From positions 372,001 to 436,000 of the forward strand of contig JADJWF010000011.1 of the NCBI GenBank assembly GCA_016716505.1: DNA of 64,000 nucleotides, written 5' to 3'. The DNA is from Verrucomicrobiota bacterium (GTDB lineage Bacteria > Verrucomicrobiota > Verrucomicrobiia > Limisphaerales > J093). The translations under genes were made by a program, and so were the position numbers. Shown here piece after piece: positions 1 through 11,874 of this stretch. A model generated the notes under the pieces. The model ran no database searches and was not told the DNA's origin. It saw nothing but the letters and a program-made list of their open reading frames with translations. The number at the start of each line of letters is the position of its first letter. The stretch's first letter is position 1.

Positions 1-1
1 C

Positions 2-865
2 GACGCGGCGGACAAAAAGAACCTCAAGGTGGGGGTCGGCCTGATGGTCCGCCACTGTCGGGGCCGGCAGGAGCTCTGGAAACGGATTCGCGAGGGCGAG
101 ATCGGGGACATTGTGCTGATGCGCGGCTATCGCACCGGCGGCCAGGCGGCCAACACCGGTCCGAAGCCGGCCAACATGTCCGAGTTCCGCTTTCAGGTGC
201 AACGCTTTCACAGCTTCCTCTGGTCGGGCGGCGGGCTGTTCAGCGACTACAACATTCACCAGGTGGACGAACTCAGTTGGATGAAGGACGCCTGGCCCGT
301 CAGCGCCCACGGCACCGGCGGCCGGCACTTCCGCGGCAATTCGGTGGACCAGAACTTCGACAGCTACTCGGTGGAGTACACCTACCCGGACGGCACGAAG
401 ATGTTCTTCATCGGCCGGCACATGAACGGCTGCCACGAGGAATTCGCCAGCTACGTGCACGGCACCAAAGGGGCGGCGATCGTCTCCACCGCCGCGCACA
501 CACCGGGCCGCGTGCGCACCTTCAAGGGACACAACCTGACGCGGGCGAACATGCTCTGGGCCTTTCCGCAGCCGGAGCCCAGCCCGTACCAACTCGAATG
601 GGACGACCTCATCGCCGCGATCCGGGGCAACCAGCCCTACAACGAAATCAAGCGCGGCGCCATCGCCAGCCTCGTGACCTCGATGGGGCGCATGGCCGCC
701 CACACGGGCCAGATCATCCAGTACGAGGACATGCTCAACAGCGATCACGAGTATGCTCCCGGCCTCGACCAGCTCGGTGAGGATTCACCGGCGCCGCTGC
801 AGGCGGGTCCCGACGGCAAATACCCGGTGCCGACTCCGGGCCAGACCAAGGGACGGGAGTTCTGA
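2..865 (+). CDS. Gfo/Idh/MocA family oxidoreductase, C-terminal part (5' truncated by window edge)
   Basis: The reading frame is open from base 2, so the gene begins before the window and its N-terminal NAD-binding Rossmann fold is missing. About 287 residues remain. They match the C-terminal alpha/beta substrate domain of Gfo/Idh/MocA-type dehydrogenases: a conserved run around GLFSDYNIHQVDEL, a tyrosine-rich strand, and the closing motif in which a helix reads EWDDLIAAIRGNQPYNEIKR. Verrucomicrobia carry many such secreted or cytoplasmic sugar dehydrogenase homologues, so the substrate cannot be assigned. The C-terminal tail is proline-rich. The gene converges on metH, with about 104 bp between them. 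A 7-bp-stem hairpin at 920-938 (AGCAAGG/CCTTGCT) lies there and might end transcription, although it has no T tract. Confidence 0.85.
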   Translation, partial: DAADKKNLKVGVGLMVRHCRGRQELWKRIREGEIGDIVLMRGYRTGGQAANTGPKPANMSEFRFQVQRFHSFLWSGGGLFSDYNIHQVDELSWMKDAWPVSAHGTGGRHFRGNSVDQNFDSYSVEYTYPDGTKMFFIGRHMNGCHEEFASYVHGTKGAAIVSTAAHTPGRVRTFKGHNLTRANMLWAFPQPEPSPYQLEWDDLIAAIRGNQPYNEIKRGAIASLVTSMGRMAAHTGQIIQYEDMLNSDHEYAPGLDQLGEDSPAPLQAGPDGKYPVPTPGQTKGREF

Positions 866-969
866 GGGGCGACCGGACGGGTGAGATCCGGGCGGCGCGT
901 CAAGCCGCACCGGCCGCGAAGCAAGGCGGAACCTTGCTGGGGCTGCCGGCGGACGAAGCAGGCCGCCCC

Positions 970-4803
<3,834 letters not shown>

Positions 4804-4806
4804 CAC

Positions 4807-5049
4807 TCACTTCGGGCGGGGAGCGTTATGCGCCCCACTCGCGGAGCCTTTGGTAAGGGGGCAACCCCTTTTCGGCAAACCTAAAATCAACGAATCCAGA
4901 TGGGTTGATATCAATAATGCGTATCCGCTCCTTCTTCCCGCCACCATCCGGCCGGCCGCTGAACGGATCGGGCTCGAGATTCGCCGGCACGAAAAAGGGC
5001 GCGGGGAAATGCCCGCGCCCTCCACGTCAAAGATTTTGTGAACGGAGCC
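4807..5049 (-). promoter_or_regulatory. metH 5' leader with GC-rich hairpins
   Basis: The stretch upstream of metH carries two hairpins close to the start codon on the transcribed strand. One is a GGGG-TTG-CCCC turn (about 4858-4870). The other pairs GGGGCG with CGCTCCCC (about 4821-4840). I compared it by eye with the SAM-I, SAM-II and SAH riboswitch signatures and none fits well. A regulatory leader is therefore possible but unproven. The distal part holds the terminator of the next gene. Confidence 0.25.
4992..5020 (-). terminator. Rho-independent terminator of the PEP-CTERM gene
   Basis: A perfect 9-bp stem (GGGCGCGGG with CCCGCGCCC) and a 6-base loop are followed on the minus strand by five Ts (complement of 4992-4996). 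It sits about 30 bases after the stop codon of the PEP-CTERM gene, which is transcribed in the same direction. Confidence 0.88.
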
Positions 5050-6126
5050 CTACGACCGGCGGCGAAGCAGCCACAGCGCCCCCAGTCCCAACCCGAGGAG
5101 GGCATAGGTGCCAGGCTCGGGAATCACTTGATAAGCGTGCAAGCCGTTGTTGGTGTCGAGGACGAACAGCTTGCCTCCGCCGAACGCTACGGATCCTACG
5201 CCGTTGATATTGGCGTTGTCCACGGGCAGGGTTTCAGTGTCCAGGAGGACCGGCGTACCGCCGCTGATGTCAAACAAATGCACCTTGTCCGGCCCGGCGA
5301 TCAGGTCAATGCCCGCCAGCCAACCGTTGGCCACATCCACGCCGATGATGGTCACGCTCGTGGGAACGCCATCGGCTGCTCCAAAATTTCCTACGCTCGT
5401 ACCGGCGAACGGCGACACCCCGACGTTGACGTCAATGTGCCGGAGTGTGCGACCCAGGGCGGTGCCCCAAAACGTATTGCCCGAACCGAAAGCCACGCCA
5501 AGACCGATGTCCCCGTCGCCGGCGTCCGTGTCAATCGGCAGACCCGTGAAATTCAGGCCGTCGCCGGTGATCAGCGCGGCGGCGTCGCCCCCACCGCGGG
5601 CGGCCAGCAGCACTTGCGTATCCGCCCCGGCGCCGCGGACGTCCAACGTATCCCCGAAGCGCTTGGAATTGGCCACCCCGGTGATGAAGCCAGCCGACGG
5701 ATCGCCGCTGAAAGCCACCGTCGGGGTGGCCCCTTCATTCGCCCAGCGGTAGAGCTTGAACGGGGTGGTGGTGGTGTCCGTCGCCAAGTTTCCCATGTAA
5801 ATGGCCCCGTCGTCCGCCACGCCGATCATGCTGCCAGCGAACGTACCCCCCGAGACAATCCCCTCGCCCAAGGAAAGGGTTCCCAAATCCGCCCCAGTGG
5901 CACCATCCAGTCTTACCACCGACAGGCCACCGGTCCGGTTGACCAACAACACGTTCCCGGTCACGGGATTATAGTCCATCCCACGCTGCGTGTTGTCCGT
6001 GGTCAAGTAGGGGCGGTCGCCGGGATTGAGGCTCCACAAGGGCTGGAGTTCAACCTGAGCCAACGCGGACGCCGCCACGGCCCCCGTCGCCGCCACGCTC
6101 AACAGTAGGAATTTGTTGGAGTTCAT
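5050..6126 (-). CDS. PEP-CTERM sorting-domain protein with a beta-propeller-like body
   Basis: This is a 358-residue exported protein. An N-terminal signal peptide (MNSNKFLLLSVAATGAVAAS) is followed by a body rich in Gly/Asp strands reminiscent of a beta-propeller or NHL/SMP-30-like fold (phrases such as GMDYNPVTGNVLLVN and SVAFGGGKLFVLDTNN). The C-terminus has the PEP-CTERM layout: the PEP triplet in VIPEPGTYALLG, a short hydrophobic helix (LGLGLGALWLL) and a final arginine cluster. Such proteins are processed by an exosortase and released to the surface or an exopolysaccharide matrix. No exosortase gene lies in this window. A TTGACA box lies upstream (minus-strand reading of 6174-6179), with only a weak -10. 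Molecular function is unknown. Confidence 0.9.
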   Translation of the reverse strand: MNSNKFLLLSVAATGAVAASALAQVELQPLWSLNPGDRPYLTTDNTQRGMDYNPVTGNVLLVNRTGGLSVVRLDGATGADLGTLSLGEGIVSGGTFAGSMIGVADDGAIYMGNLATDTTTTPFKLYRWANEGATPTVAFSGDPSAGFITGVANSKRFGDTLDVRGAGADTQVLLAARGGGDAAALITGDGLNFTGLPIDTDAGDGDIGLGVAFGSGNTFWGTALGRTLRHIDVNVGVSPFAGTSVGNFGAADGVPTSVTIIGVDVANGWLAGIDLIAGPDKVHLFDISGGTPVLLDTETLPVDNANINGVGSVAFGGGKLFVLDTNNGLHAYQVIPEPGTYALLGLGLGALWLLRRRS

Positions 6127-6195
6127 AAGATCAGATCAGTTCGGCGGCGAAAGGCTGGCTCGCCCGCCGATTCTGTCAACCCCAAAGACACTTTC

Positions 6196-7119
6196 TGTCG
6201 TGTAGCATTCAAAACCGGAAAAGTGCGTGCGATCAAAACCGGAAAGGGATTTAGAAGACTGGGCAGTGGAGGAGGACTTGGGGTTGGGTGTTGGGCTCGG
6301 GGGCGTGGCGGAGGTAGTAGAGGTCGCCGTTGGGGCGGAGGCAGCGGACGACGTGGGAGCGGGGCGGGGCGTCGAGGGGGTGGCGTTGGGAGCCGACGGA
6401 GACTTTGCCGTCGTCGCCGACGCGGACGCGCGTGCGCTGGCTCCAGACGAAGGGCCACCCGGGGCAGGCGGGGACGGGGCGCAGGCCGGAGCGTTTTTCC
6501 GCGCGGGCCTGGTCCCGGGCGGCTTGGGGCGTGGTGCCCAGTTCGCGGTGGGTTTCGTGGGCGTTGGCGTGGGTGAGGAGTTGGTCGAGGAGTTGGTCGA
6601 GGAGTTGGTTGGCCGGGGCGAGTTCAGTAATCTGGTCGGCGGCAAGGAGTGGGGGGAGGCGTTGTTGCCAGTAGTCGTGGCGGCGTTCGATTTTGCCTTT
6701 GGCTTGGGGGGTGGGGGCGTAACGGAGGGCGATGCCGTAGAAGTGGAGGGCCGCGCCGAGTTGGGTGAAGGCGTCGAGGCGCTGGGCGCGGTGTTCGGCC
6801 AGGAGGTGGCGGATGAAGGGGGCGGGGAGGCGGTGGATGAGTTGCGGTTTTTCATGGCCGCCAAGGTAGGGGAACGGCGGATTTTTCGCTTTGGAACGGA
6901 TACCGGCAGGGGCTTGGCCAAGCCGGGCCGCCACGGGGGTGACGGCCCGACCTGCCGTTTATCCGGCGGGCGGCGGCGCTCAGGTTGCGTCCCCGCAGAG
7001 CCCTATCCTCCGCGCCCGTACCGGTGGGGCTATCAGGCTTGGCCTGGCCGGCAAGGGGGTGGGCGGAGTATTCCGGTTTTGATCGCACGGGGTTGTCCGG
7101 TTTTGATCGCACCACGACA
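6196..7119. mobile_element. Degenerate 924-bp insertion sequence with doubled terminal repeats
   Basis: The two ends are long inverted repeats. The left end starts TGTCGTG (6196-6202) and the right end finishes CACGACA (7113-7119). Inside each end are two copies of a sequence containing ATCAAAACCGGA, at about 6208-6221 and 6227-6245 on the left and at 7071-7088 and 7096-7112 inverted on the right. Aligned outside-in, the ends match over about 50 bases. TG...CA tips and multiple terminal repeats recall IS21-type elements, but the family is not certain. No convincing target duplication is visible. The element sits between the PEP-CTERM gene and a FecR-domain gene and carries only the C-terminal part of a transposase. 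Confidence 0.8.
6251..6934 (-). pseudogene. Truncated DDE/rve-type transposase (C-terminal part)
   Basis: The open frame gives about 227 residues. The recognisable part is the end of an integrase-core transposase: YAPTPQAKGKIERRHDYW, which holds the last acidic residue of the DDE triad in the usual AKGKIER context. The C-terminal beta domain follows (AHETHRELGTTPQAARDQ, then VGDDGKVSVGSQRH). The helix-turn-helix region and the first two catalytic aspartates are absent, so the protein cannot be an active transposase. The gene lies inside the 6196-7119 element and ends about 50 bases from its left tip, as expected for the 3' end of an IS transposase. Assignment to IS21-like versus IS481-like is open. 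Confidence 0.75.
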
Positions 7120-7135
7120 GGGGAGAACTAAGCCG

Positions 7136-7163
7136 TTGACAGCCGCACACCCGAGCCTAAACT
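7136..7163 (+). promoter_or_regulatory. Sigma-70-type promoter for the FecR-domain gene
   Basis: A consensus -35 box TTGACA (7136-7141), a 16-base spacer and a -10-like TAAACT (7158-7163) lie about 43 bases ahead of the ATG at 7207. It starts only 16 bases beyond the right tip of the insertion sequence. Confidence 0.6.
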
Positions 7164-7206
7164 CCCACTGGTTTTCGATAACGCCAGTCCTCAAATCAGA
7201 GCATTT

Positions 7207-8022
7207 ATGAAGCAACTATCTCGCTTGGTGACCGCGGCCGCCATGGTGTCCGCGGGGGTGGTCTTGACTCAGGCCGAGGCGATCAGCGCCAAAGTGCAAA
7301 AAGGGACCGCGGAAGTCACTGTGAAAGGGGAGACCTTCGCCGTGAGGGAGGGTGGTCTCGTCGAGGAAGGGGCCATCATCCGAACGGCGAGCGCCCCTGT
7401 GGATTTGTATTTGGGTGCCAACGGTCCGCTGCTCCAAGTGAGTCCGGAGTCGGAAGTTGTGATCACAGCTCTGAACCGCGAAAAAGGGGTCGCTGAAACG
7501 ATCGCCAACACGGAGATTCAAGTTACCAAAGGTTCCGTGATCGGGCTGACCACGAAGGTGAACGCCGCCTCCAAGTATCAGGTCAAGGCAGGCTCCACAA
7601 CCATGTCAATCCGGGGAGCAAAGTTCCTCGTCTCCGATACTGGTCGTGTCGCGATCAAGGAAGGGGCGGCAACGGTGCTTTATGCCGCAGTAGCCGGAAC
7701 GGCGGGGACCAAGTTTAACGTCAATGATCGCTTCGTTTTCGAACCGCAGGGCAACGCCGGCGGCGGTAGCGTGACGGCGATGTCGGCCGATGAGGAAGCG
7801 GCCATGACGGACCGCCTTGACTCTTTGGTGGACAGCTTGCGCGCGAGTTTTGCCCGATACGTACCGTCTCCTCAATGGTTGAGCATCCAACGTCCGTTTG
7901 AGTACCTTGGTGCCGCGAGCGCGACCGATCCGGCTTTTATTACGCCGGGCGTGACGATTCCAACCACCCCTGGGATTCTGCCCCCGTTTTCGCCGGCCAG
8001 TCCGGCTGTCAATGGGGAATGA
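7207..8022 (+). CDS. Secreted FecR-domain protein
   Basis: The 271-residue protein has an N-terminal signal peptide (MKQLSRLVTAAAMVSAGVVL, cleavage near QAEA). It has a FecR-like beta domain of about 130 residues: TAEVTVKGETFAVREGGLVEEGAII, then LQVSPESEVVI, then a stretch around TTMSIRGAKFLVSDTGRVAI. That is the pattern of periplasmic FecR domains, which in other systems sense TonB signalling or bind surface polymers. No sigma factor or TonB receptor gene is adjacent, so a signalling role is not supported. The C-terminus is proline-rich and disordered-looking. The gene has its own promoter and a strong terminator, so it is probably monocistronic. Confidence 0.8.
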   Translation: MKQLSRLVTAAAMVSAGVVLTQAEAISAKVQKGTAEVTVKGETFAVREGGLVEEGAIIRTASAPVDLYLGANGPLLQVSPESEVVITALNREKGVAETIANTEIQVTKGSVIGLTTKVNAASKYQVKAGSTTMSIRGAKFLVSDTGRVAIKEGAATVLYAAVAGTAGTKFNVNDRFVFEPQGNAGGGSVTAMSADEEAAMTDRLDSLVDSLRASFARYVPSPQWLSIQRPFEYLGAASATDPAFITPGVTIPTTPGILPPFSPASPAVNGE

Positions 8023-8060
8023 GCAACGGCGCTTCGGAGAAAGTTTTCCGAACTGACAGA

Positions 8061-8092
8061 ACCCAGAGTGGCTTTGGCCGCTCTGGGTTTTT
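8061..8092 (+). terminator. Rho-independent terminator after the FecR gene
   Basis: The stem ACCCAGAG...CTCTGGGT encloses GTGG/CCGC-type closing bases and is followed directly by TTTTT. It lies 39 bases after the FecR stop codon and before coaD. Confidence 0.88.
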
Positions 8093-8116
8093 CGCTCCCG
8101 GGACCGACTTACAACT

Positions 8117-8623
8117 GTGCGCACGGTAGTTTATCCTGGCAGTTTCGATCCGTTGACCAACGGGCACCTCGACTTGGTGATTCGCGCCGCCAAACTGTTT
8201 GATCGGGTGATCGTTGCGGTGGCAGGCAACGAGCTCAAACAGCCTTTGTTCACGCTGGTGGAGCGCCGGGATATGGTGGCCAGGGCGATCGCGGAGATCC
8301 CCAACGCGGAGGCGGACAGCTTCTCCGGACTGCTGGTCCACTACGCAGCCGAACGGGGCGCATCGGCGATCATTCGTGGCCTGCGCGCAGTGTCGGACTT
8401 CGAGTTCGAATTTCAGTTGGCACTGACGAACCGCAGCATGAACGACACGGTGGAAACCATTTTCATGATGCCGAAGGATCAGTACACGTTTCTGAGTTCA
8501 CGCATCGTGAAGGAGGTCTGCAGGCTGGGAGGCGACGTCAGCCCATTCGTACCCCCTTTTGTGAAGGACATTCTCGAACGCCGCATGCGGGCACAGAACG
8601 ACGGCGGCCGCCTCCCCAACTGA
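8117..8623 (+). CDS. coaD: Phosphopantetheine adenylyltransferase CoaD
   Basis: It converts 4'-phosphopantetheine and ATP to dephospho-CoA in coenzyme A synthesis. The 168-residue length is typical. The nucleotidyltransferase signature is at the N-terminus (YPGSFDPLTNGHLDL), with the catalytic histidine in TNGH. RGLRAVSDFEFEFQLALTNR and the C-terminal SSRIVKEV also match the family. The start is GTG at 8117; there is no in-frame ATG nearby, and the GTG puts the signature at residues 6-20 as in relatives. It follows the FecR terminator by 24 bases and is probably the first gene of the coaD-YceD-rpmF-plsX-fabH run. Confidence 0.97.
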   Translation: MRTVVYPGSFDPLTNGHLDLVIRAAKLFDRVIVAVAGNELKQPLFTLVERRDMVARAIAEIPNAEADSFSGLLVHYAAERGASAIIRGLRAVSDFEFEFQLALTNRSMNDTVETIFMMPKDQYTFLSSRIVKEVCRLGGDVSPFVPPFVKDILERRMRAQNDGGRLPN

Positions 8624-8642
8624 TGGACCACCCGCGATTTCC

Positions 8643-9131
8643 ATGCGTCCCATCGTAAATCTCAACGATCTGGAGAACGAAGGCTGCGGCCTTCAGGGGG
8701 AGATAAGCTTGGAAGAGCTCGATATCGAAACCAGGGACGAATGCCTCCGGGTGGCCGGGCCGGCGACCTACCAATTACAGGTGGAACTCGTCTCCGGCAG
8801 CCTCCTGATTCGAGGAACCGTACGAGTTCCGCTGGCTTGCTTGTGCGTTCGATGCCTGAAGGCCATTTCCCGCGACCTGACGATTGCCGACTGGCAGTGC
8901 TTGGTGCCGTTGGCCGGTGAGGACGCGGTGCCCTTGGTGGATCGGACCGTGGACTTGACGCCTTGGGTGCGCGAAGATATCGTCTTGTCGCTTCCGCAAC
9001 ATCCGTTGTGTGATACCGAGTGTCGCGGATTGTCACTTCCGGAGCAGGCTTTCTCCCGAGAATCTTCTGGCGAGTCCGGTTCGCGCCCCGGGGTGTCGCC
9101 GTGGGAGCAGCTAAACAAGCTAAAACTTTAA
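8643..9131 (+). CDS. YceD/DUF177 family protein
   Basis: This is a 162-residue protein of the DUF177 family (E. coli YceD), which is almost always encoded directly upstream of rpmF, as here (10-base gap). In plants the homologue is needed for 23S rRNA accumulation, so a role in ribosome assembly is likely; that is inference from the family. Visible features are the central CLCVRCLKAISRDL, with a CxxC pair, and a later CDTEC pair, both typical of the family. An acidic, hydrophobic-patterned N-terminal half begins LNDLENEG. Confidence 0.85.
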   Translation: MRPIVNLNDLENEGCGLQGEISLEELDIETRDECLRVAGPATYQLQVELVSGSLLIRGTVRVPLACLCVRCLKAISRDLTIADWQCLVPLAGEDAVPLVDRTVDLTPWVREDIVLSLPQHPLCDTECRGLSLPEQAFSRESSGESGSRPGVSPWEQLNKLKL

Positions 9132-9141
9132 GTGCCGATTT

Positions 9142-9330
9142 ATGGGAGTCCCAAAACGTAAGCCTTCTCACAGCCGACAGCGCATGCGACGAGCGTACAA
9201 CAGTGTTTTGAAGCTGCCCCAACTGAGCGTCTGTTCCCAGTGCGGCGCGCCGGCATTGCCGCATCGGGTGTGCCCGGCCTGCGGCTTCTATAAAGGGCGG
9301 CAAGTCATCACGGTCGAGGCGGCAGGCTGA
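9142..9330 (+). CDS. rpmF: 50S ribosomal protein L32
   Basis: This is a 62-residue ribosomal protein. The N-terminus MGVPKRKPSHSRQRMRRA is the L32 signature. Two CxxC pairs (CSQC and CPAC) form the zinc-ribbon version of the protein. The short C-terminus ends after YKGRQVI. The upstream YceD-like gene and downstream plsX and fabH form the standard cluster linking ribosome and fatty-acid synthesis. Confidence 0.97.
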   Translation: MGVPKRKPSHSRQRMRRAYNSVLKLPQLSVCSQCGAPALPHRVCPACGFYKGRQVITVEAAG

Positions 9331-9383
9331 AAGGCGTAGAAACCGCGGCTGCGGCCGAGCTGACGGCCGCGTTTTCGTTTTCC

Positions 9384-10424
9384 ATGCGCATTGCGCTGGA
9401 CGTGATGGGCGGCGACCACGGCGTGGGCGTGGTCGTGGCTGGGGCGCGACTGGCTCTCCGTCATTTTCGCAGCATCTCCACGCTCTACCTCGTTGGTTCC
9501 GAGCCGGCCATAACGGCCAGCTTGGCTGGCCACGGTCCGCTGGATCCACGCTTTCGGATTGTCCACGCCAGCGAGGTGCTCACGATGGAAGACAAGCCAG
9601 TCGTGGCCCTTCGGCGGAAGAAGGACTGTTCGGTGCTGCGGGCGGTTGATTTGGTCAAGACCGGCAAGGCGGACGCGCTGATTTCCCCCGGAAATACCGG
9701 CGGCGTCGTTACCGCGGCAACCATTCGATTGCGACCCCTCGAGGGCGTGGAGCGTCCGGCGATTTTCGCGGTAATTCCCGCGCCTGAACACGAGTTCGTG
9801 CTGGTGGACGCCGGGGCGAACGTGGAATGCCGGCCGCTTCACCTGGCCCAGTTCGCCATCATGGGTAGCGTCTATTCCCGCGAAGTGCTCGGCTACAGGC
9901 GGCCCCGTGTCGGCCTGCTGAGCGTAGGCACCGAGGACGTTAAGGGCAACGATCTGACCCAGGAGGCCTTCAAGCTCTGCCAGCAGCTTGACCTTAACTT
10001 CCTCGGCAACGTCGAGGGCCACGATCTTTTCGCCAATCAGGTGGATGTGGTCGTATGCGACGGCTTCGTGGGCAACATCGTCCTCAAGACCTGCGAAAGC
10101 CTCGCCAGCAGTCTCTTCCGTTGGTTGAAAAGCGAGTTGACCAAGAATCCCAAGCGTCAACTTGGTGCTCTCCTGGCAAAGGGTGCCTTCCGGGCCATCA
10201 AACAGCGCACCGATCCGGAATCTCACGGAGGCGCCCCGTTGCTGGGTCTGAATGGCAACGTGGTCATCGCTCACGGTTCGTCCGGGGAACGCGCGATCAT
10301 GAATGCGATTGGACAGGCGGTGAAGGCGGTGGAACTCCGGGTCAACGAAATCATTGCCCGGGAAATCAAGGCGGCCTTGGTTCACCCAGCCGGTGGCCTT
10401 CGGGTGCCGTCCGGGCAGATTTGA
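9384..10424 (+). CDS. plsX: Phosphate acyltransferase PlsX
   Basis: It makes acyl-phosphate from acyl-ACP as the first step of membrane phospholipid synthesis in most bacteria. The 346-residue length is normal. Motifs: MRIALDVMGGDHG at the start, SPGNTGGVVTAA, GLLSVGTEDVKGND, and VVCDGFVGNIVLKTCE. The stop codon overlaps the fabH start by one base (TGATG), which implies translational coupling. Confidence 0.97.
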   Translation: MRIALDVMGGDHGVGVVVAGARLALRHFRSISTLYLVGSEPAITASLAGHGPLDPRFRIVHASEVLTMEDKPVVALRRKKDCSVLRAVDLVKTGKADALISPGNTGGVVTAATIRLRPLEGVERPAIFAVIPAPEHEFVLVDAGANVECRPLHLAQFAIMGSVYSREVLGYRRPRVGLLSVGTEDVKGNDLTQEAFKLCQQLDLNFLGNVEGHDLFANQVDVVVCDGFVGNIVLKTCESLASSLFRWLKSELTKNPKRQLGALLAKGAFRAIKQRTDPESHGGAPLLGLNGNVVIAHGSSGERAIMNAIGQAVKAVELRVNEIIAREIKAALVHPAGGLRVPSGQI

Positions 10425-11461
10425 TGAACTCCAGTCACCGCAGGCCGTTTACCAACCCCCGCGCCCGTCACGGATTCCTGGGGCGCTCCTGCTCGATCGT
10501 TTCGGTCGGCGCTTATGTTCCGGACAAAATCCTCACAAATGCCGACCTCGAGCGCATGGTGGACACCTCGGATGAATGGATCATCACCCGGACCGGCATC
10601 CGCGAGCGGCACGTCGCGGCGCCGAATGAAACGACCTCGGACCTTGCCGCCAAGGCGGCGCTGCGCGCCTTGGAAAACGGCGGGGTGCGCCCCGACGAAG
10701 TGGACCTCATCATTGTCGCGACGGTGACCCCGGACATGCCGTTCCCGTCCACGGCCTGCCTGGTTCAGCAGAAGATTGGGGCGACGCGGGCCGCGGCGTT
10801 CGACATCGAGGCGGCCTGCTCGGGTTTCATTTATGCGCTCGAGATTGGCCAGCAATTCATCCAATCCCGAACCTATGATACCGTGCTGGTGGTGGGTGCC
10901 GAGAAGCTGACGACGTTGGTGGACTGGTCCGACCGGAACACGTGTGTTCTGTTCGGTGATGGTGCGGGTGCGGCGGTCCTTCAAAGCCGGGCGGACAGCC
11001 ACGGGTTGCTGGCCACCTACATGGGCGCCGATGGTTCGAAGGGTTCCGTGCTCTGCGTGCCGGCCGGAGGCAGTGCCATTCCCGCGAGTGCGGCATCGGT
11101 CCAGCAGCGTCAGCATTTCATCCGGATGGACGGCAAAGAAACGTTCAAAAACGCCGTGCAGTCCATGCACGCCGCAGCGACGGAGGTTCTCCGTCAATGC
11201 GGTCTCGACATCAAACAGATCAAATGCGTCATCCCCCACCAGGCCAATCGCCGGATCATTGACGCCGTTGGAGAGCGCCTCGGGGCCACCCCCGACCAAG
11301 TGTATGTCAACTTGGACCGCTTTGGGAACACTTCCGCCGCCTCCGTTGCGATCGCGTTGGCCGAGGCCGTCGAGCGAGGCCGAATCCAACGGGGGGACCT
11401 GATCCTGCTGATGGTGTTTGGGGCAGGGTTCACCTGGGCGGCTGCGGTGGTGGAGTGGTAA
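10424..11461 (+). CDS. fabH: 3-oxoacyl-ACP synthase III FabH
   Basis: It starts fatty-acid chains by condensing acetyl-CoA with malonyl-ACP. The 345-residue protein has the complete triad: Cys in DIEAACSGFIYALE, His in VIPHQANRRIID, and Asn in FGNTSAASVAIAL. The conserved N-terminal DTSDEWIITRTGIRERH is present. The ATG at 10424 overlaps the plsX stop and is chosen over any further upstream codon, which would lie inside plsX. It carries about 25 extra residues before the conserved core. The gene ends the coaD-to-fabH run. Confidence 0.97.
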   Translation: MNSSHRRPFTNPRARHGFLGRSCSIVSVGAYVPDKILTNADLERMVDTSDEWIITRTGIRERHVAAPNETTSDLAAKAALRALENGGVRPDEVDLIIVATVTPDMPFPSTACLVQQKIGATRAAAFDIEAACSGFIYALEIGQQFIQSRTYDTVLVVGAEKLTTLVDWSDRNTCVLFGDGAGAAVLQSRADSHGLLATYMGADGSKGSVLCVPAGGSAIPASAASVQQRQHFIRMDGKETFKNAVQSMHAAATEVLRQCGLDIKQIKCVIPHQANRRIIDAVGERLGATPDQVYVNLDRFGNTSAASVAIALAEAVERGRIQRGDLILLMVFGAGFTWAAAVVEW

Positions 11462-11516
11462 CCGCTCCCGCATCATTGACGCGAATGGACGCCGTGATAC
11501 GTTGACGGCAGCCCTT

Positions 11517-11843
11517 ATGGCCACCAGCAAACTAGACCGTTCCGGCGCCTTCAAACCCCTCTCCTGCGAGGCAGCACCCACCCGGCTGGCCCTTCCCGCC
11601 AGTCAAGTCGTGGTGCGCAGGAACGGCCTCGAATTCATTTCGCCGGATCCGGTGCCCACGTGGGTTGAACTGAACGTGGATCTCCAGTCTCCGGAGAAAC
11701 AATCGCGCGTTTGCGGCACCGGGATCGTTGTGGACTGCGTCGGCACACCGCACAGCGGCTACTTGGTCTCGCTTGTGTTCCTCGATCTGTCGCAGGACGC
11801 CCAGCGCGGCCTGACCGAGCTGCAATGGCTCGGGCCGGCCTGA
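11517..11843 (+). CDS. Small PilZ-like domain protein
   Basis: The 108-residue protein resembles a PilZ-type beta barrel. There is a stretch around VVVRRNGLEFISPDPVPTWVELNVDL, then GTGIVVDCVGTPHSGYLVSLVFLDL, which matches the strand pattern and spacing of PilZ folds. The RxxxR and D/NxSxxG c-di-GMP-binding motifs are not clearly present, so nucleotide binding is doubtful. The ATG at 11517 is chosen because the longer open frame overlaps fabH. It is followed by pilT after 31 bases, which suggests a link to type IV pili. Confidence 0.6.
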   Translation: MATSKLDRSGAFKPLSCEAAPTRLALPASQVVVRRNGLEFISPDPVPTWVELNVDLQSPEKQSRVCGTGIVVDCVGTPHSGYLVSLVFLDLSQDAQRGLTELQWLGPA

Positions 11844-11874
11844 AGCTGGCGCGGTTCTTTCTTCTCCCAGCCGC

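Noticed and set aside
4807..5040. SAM or SAH riboswitch ahead of metH
   Set aside because: Known consensus elements could not be matched by eye. Only generic hairpins are present, so no named riboswitch is claimed.
6196..7119. Target-site duplication flanking the IS
   Set aside because: The bases just outside the two tips (CTTTC and GGGGA) do not match, so no duplication is reported.
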